DNA of 64,000 nucleotides from Sesamum alatum (taxonomy: Eukaryota > Streptophyta > Magnoliopsida > Lamiales > Pedaliaceae), in the NCBI GenBank assembly GCA_034509735.1, contig JACGWO010000012.1, positions 23,155,188-23,219,187 on the forward strand, written 5' to 3'. This document shows, in pieces, positions 60,684-64,000 of this stretch. The position numbers and the translations under genes were made by a program. The notes beneath the pieces are model-generated. The model searched no databases. It was not told the DNA's origin and saw nothing but the letters and a program-made list of their open reading frames with translations. Within the stretch, counting starts at the first letter, position 1; every line of letters begins with the position of its first letter.

Positions 60684-63600
60684 TTATATATAATAAAACA
60701 GAATCATTGAACCTAGCTATCCACCCAAGCGCCACGTATGCGCAGATGTGGATAGCCTCAATGAGCTCTATTCTGCCAAATAGAATTTAACAACTTAGAT
60801 AAAAAAGAAAAAGAAATATTAGTATTTATCCAAAATAATCTAATCGATATTATATATTTATATACTTTTTATAAATAAATAAAAACATATTTATCCAATA
60901 TATATTTACTTATTTAATAGATAACATCCAATAATTTATCCACAAAAGAATTGTATTTTTCAAAAACTAATTAAATAGAACTATAAGTAATTTTATTTTA
61001 AATATAAAAATAAGTAAATAATTAATACATTAAAAATTAAATTAATTAGTAAGTATAACAATACGAAAGGCAATTGAATACAAAAATGAATTTAAATTAT
61101 TTTACTAACTATTTACCTAAAAAAGGAGTGAATCTTTGGATAAGCAAATAATCATACACTTATCTAAATTTAAATATAAGGTAAATCACAATTTTTTAAG
61201 TGGAAAAATAACTAAGTAAATAAAATTACAAATAATTCAAACTATAAAACAGAATCATTGAGACTATCCACCCAAGCGCCACGTATGTACAGATGTGGAT
61301 AGCCTCAATAAGCTCTATTATGCCAAATAAAATTTAACAACTTTCTAGATAAAAGAGAAAAATAAATATTAGTATTTATCCAAAAGAATCTAATCGATAT
61401 TATATATTTATATACTTTTAATAAGTAAATTAAAAATATATTTATCCAATATATATATTTACTTATTTTATAGATAACCTCCAATAGTTTATCCAGAAAA
61501 TAATTATATTTTTTAAAAAATAATTAAATAGAACTATATAATATTATTTTAAATATAAAAATAAGTAAATAATTAATACATTAAAATATTAAGTTAATAA
61601 CTATAAAAATACGAAAGTATATTAAACACAGAAATGAATTTGGATTATTTTACTAACTACTTACCTGAAAAAAATGAGTGAATCTTTTGGATAAATAAAT
61701 AATGGTGCACTTATCTAAATTTAAATATAAGATAAATGACAATTTTTTAAGTTCCAAAATAACTAAGTAAAAATTACAAATAATTCAAAATTGAAAATAA
61801 AATCCACCCAAGCGCCACGTGTGCGTAGTTGTGGATAGCCTCAATGAGCTCTATTCTGACAAATGGAATTTAACAACTTTTTAGACAAAAGAGAAAAAGA
61901 AACGTTAGTATTTATCCAAAAGAATCTAATCGATATTATATATTTATATACTTTTTATAAGTAAATAAAAACATAGTTATCCAATATATATATATATATA
62001 TACTTATTTTATAGATAACATCCACTAATTTATCCACAAAAGAATTGTATTTTCAAAAACTAATTAAATAGAACTATAAGTAATTTTATTTTAAATATAA
62101 AAATAAGTAAATAATTAATACATTAAAACTTAAATTAATTAGTAAGTATAAAAATACAAAAGTATATTGAATACAAAATTGAATTTAAATTATTTTGCTA
62201 ACTATTTACCTAAAAAAAGGAGTGAATCTTTTGGATAAACAAATAATCGTACACTTATCTAAATTTAAATATAAGGTAAGTGACAATTTTTTAAGTGGCA
62301 AAATAACTAAGTGAATAAAATTACAAATAATTCAAACTTTAAAATAAAATGAGTAATCTATATATAATAAAACAGAATCATTGAAATCATCCACCCAAGC
62401 GCCACGTATGTGCAGATGTGGATAGCCTCAATGAGCTCTATTCTGCCAAATGGAATTTAACAACTTTCTAGATAAAAGAGAAAAATAAATATTAGTATTT
62501 ATCCAAAAGAATTTAATTGATATTATATATTTATATACTTTTAATAAGTAAATAAAAAACATATTTATCCAAGATATGTTTACTTATTTTATAGATAACA
62601 TCCAATAGTTTATCCAGAAAAAGAATTGTATTTTTTTAAAAAATAATTAAATAGAACTATATAATATTATTTTAAATATAAAAATAAGTAATAATTAATA
62701 CATTAAAAAATTAATTTAATAACTATAAAAATACGAAAGTATATTAAACATAGAAATGAATTTGAATTATTTTACTAACTATTTACCTGAAAAAATGAGT
62801 GAATCTTTTGGATAAACAAATAATGGTGCACTTATCTATATTTAAATATAAGCTAAATGATAATTTTTTAAGTTCCAAAATAACTAAGGAAAAATTACAA
62901 ATAATTCAAAATTGAAAATAAAATCCACCCAAGTGCCACGTATGCGCAGTTGTGGATAGCCTCAATGAGCTCTATTCTGCCAAATGGAATTTAACAACTT
63001 TTTAGATAAAAGAGAAAAAGAAATATTAGTATTTATCCAAAAGAATCTAATAGATATTATATATTTATAACTTTTTATAAGTAAATAAAAACACAGTTAT
63101 CCAATATATATTTACATATTTTATAGATAACATCCACTAATTTATCCACAAAAGAATTGTATTTTTCAAAAACTAATTAAATAGAACTATAAGTAATTTT
63201 ATTTTAAATATAAAAATAAGTAAATAATTAATACATTAAAACTTAATTACTTAGTAAGTATAAAAATACAAAATTATATTGAATACAAAATTGAATTTAA
63301 ATTATTTTGCTAACTATTTACTTAAAAAAAGGAGTGAATCTTTTGGATAAACAAATAATCGTACGCTTATCTAAATTTAAATATAAGGTAAGTGACAATT
63401 TTTTAAGTGGCAAAATAACTAAGTGAATAAAATTACAAATAATTCAAACTTTAAAATAAAATGAGAAATCTATATATAATAAAACAGAATCATTGAGACT
63501 ATCCACCCAAGCGCCACGTATGTGCAGACGTGGATAGCCTCAATGAGCTCTATTCTGCCAAATGGAATTTAGCAACTTTTTAGATAAAATAGAAAAACAA

Positions 63601-64000
63601 ATATTAGTATTTATCCAGAAAAATCTAATCGACATTATATATTTATATACTTTTAATAAGTAAATAAAAAGCATATTTATCCAAGATATATTTACTTATT
63701 TTATAGATAACATCCAATAGTTTATCCAGAAAAGAATTGTGTTTTCTAAAAAATAATTAAATAGAACTATATGTTATTATTTTAAATATAAAAATAAGTA
63801 AATAATTAATACATTAACAAATTAAGTTAATAACTATAAAAATACGAAAGTATATTAAACACAGAAATGAATTTGGATTATTTTACTAACTATTTACCTG
63901 AAAAAATGAGTGAATCTTTTTTATAAACAAATAATGGTGTACTTATCTAAATTTAAATATAAGATAAATGATAATTAAGTTCCAAAATAACTAAGTAAGT
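60684..64000 (+). repeat. Alternating tandem array, about 1.12-kb higher-order repeat
   Basis: A conserved GC-rich block (ccacccaagcgccacgta ... tggatagcctcaatgagctc) starts at 60721, 61268, 61804, 62391, 62925 and 63503. The spacings are 547, 536, 587, 534 and 578 bp. The DNA between the blocks is of two types: one ends aaaaggagtgaatc...aataatcgtac (after units 1, 3 and 5), the other gaaaaaatgagtgaatc...aataatggtgc (after units 2, 4 and 6). Same-type units are 1112-1123 bp apart, so the true repeat is a dimer. No ORF. It continues past the window end. Confidence 0.92.

Noticed and set aside
60684..64000. CRISPR-like or integron-like array
   Set aside because: Units are about 540-590 bp, AT-rich, eukaryotic-context tandem DNA without short direct repeats and spacers.

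Overview
This window looks like nuclear DNA from a flowering plant, most likely a eudicot. It is AT-rich, its genes carry many short GT-AG introns, and the coding signatures are plant ones (an LCB2 serine palmitoyltransferase subunit, a CASP-like membrane protein). It also holds a decayed plastid tRNA-Cys copy. The genus cannot be named from sequence alone. Only about 5 kb of the 64 kb is functional coding sequence; most of the rest is transposable elements of nearly every plant class, often nested.

Genes. Four intact-looking genes could be assembled exon by exon, all on the minus strand. (1) 1458-5797: LCB2, the catalytic subunit of serine palmitoyltransferase; 12 exons, 489 aa, PLP lysine at K311. 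(2) 15118-17582: translocon-associated protein beta; 195 aa, six exons including a 6-nt microexon that encodes Ala-Lys. (3) 21676-24529: a CASP-like four-helix membrane protein; 181 aa, 3 exons, both introns filled with transposon insertions. (4) 43531-47742: a plant Atos-homolog (FAM214/DUF4210-type) protein; 701 aa, 5 exons. Two serve basic secretory-pathway and ER-lipid functions; nothing suggests co-regulation.

Mobile elements. 6175-7034 holds a pogo/Tigger-like transposase remnant. 7304-12518 is a near full-length L1-type LINE with a 15-bp target-site duplication (TSD) and many stop codons. 53620-56690 is a second, minus-strand LINE that lacks its 3' part. 19319-20376 is a non-autonomous hAT element with a perfect 8-bp TSD. 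29566-34191 is a solo LTR with a 5-bp TSD, enlarged by a Helitron, an LTR-like segment and a Harbinger-like element that itself carries a CACTA-like MITE. 37163-41482 is a scrambled Ty3/gypsy remnant. Two related Helitron-like elements lie about 28 kb apart. Several families of GGG...CCC-ended foldback MITEs with 9-11 bp duplications (Mutator type) occur from 17.8 to 60.7 kb.

End of window. From about 60.68 kb to the edge there is a tandem array in which two unit types alternate, giving a higher-order repeat of about 1.12 kb. Every unit carries a conserved GC-rich hairpin in very AT-rich surroundings. Together with the foldback families and the microexon, this is the least ordinary structure here. 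I found no CRISPR array, bacterial operon or clearly new protein system.
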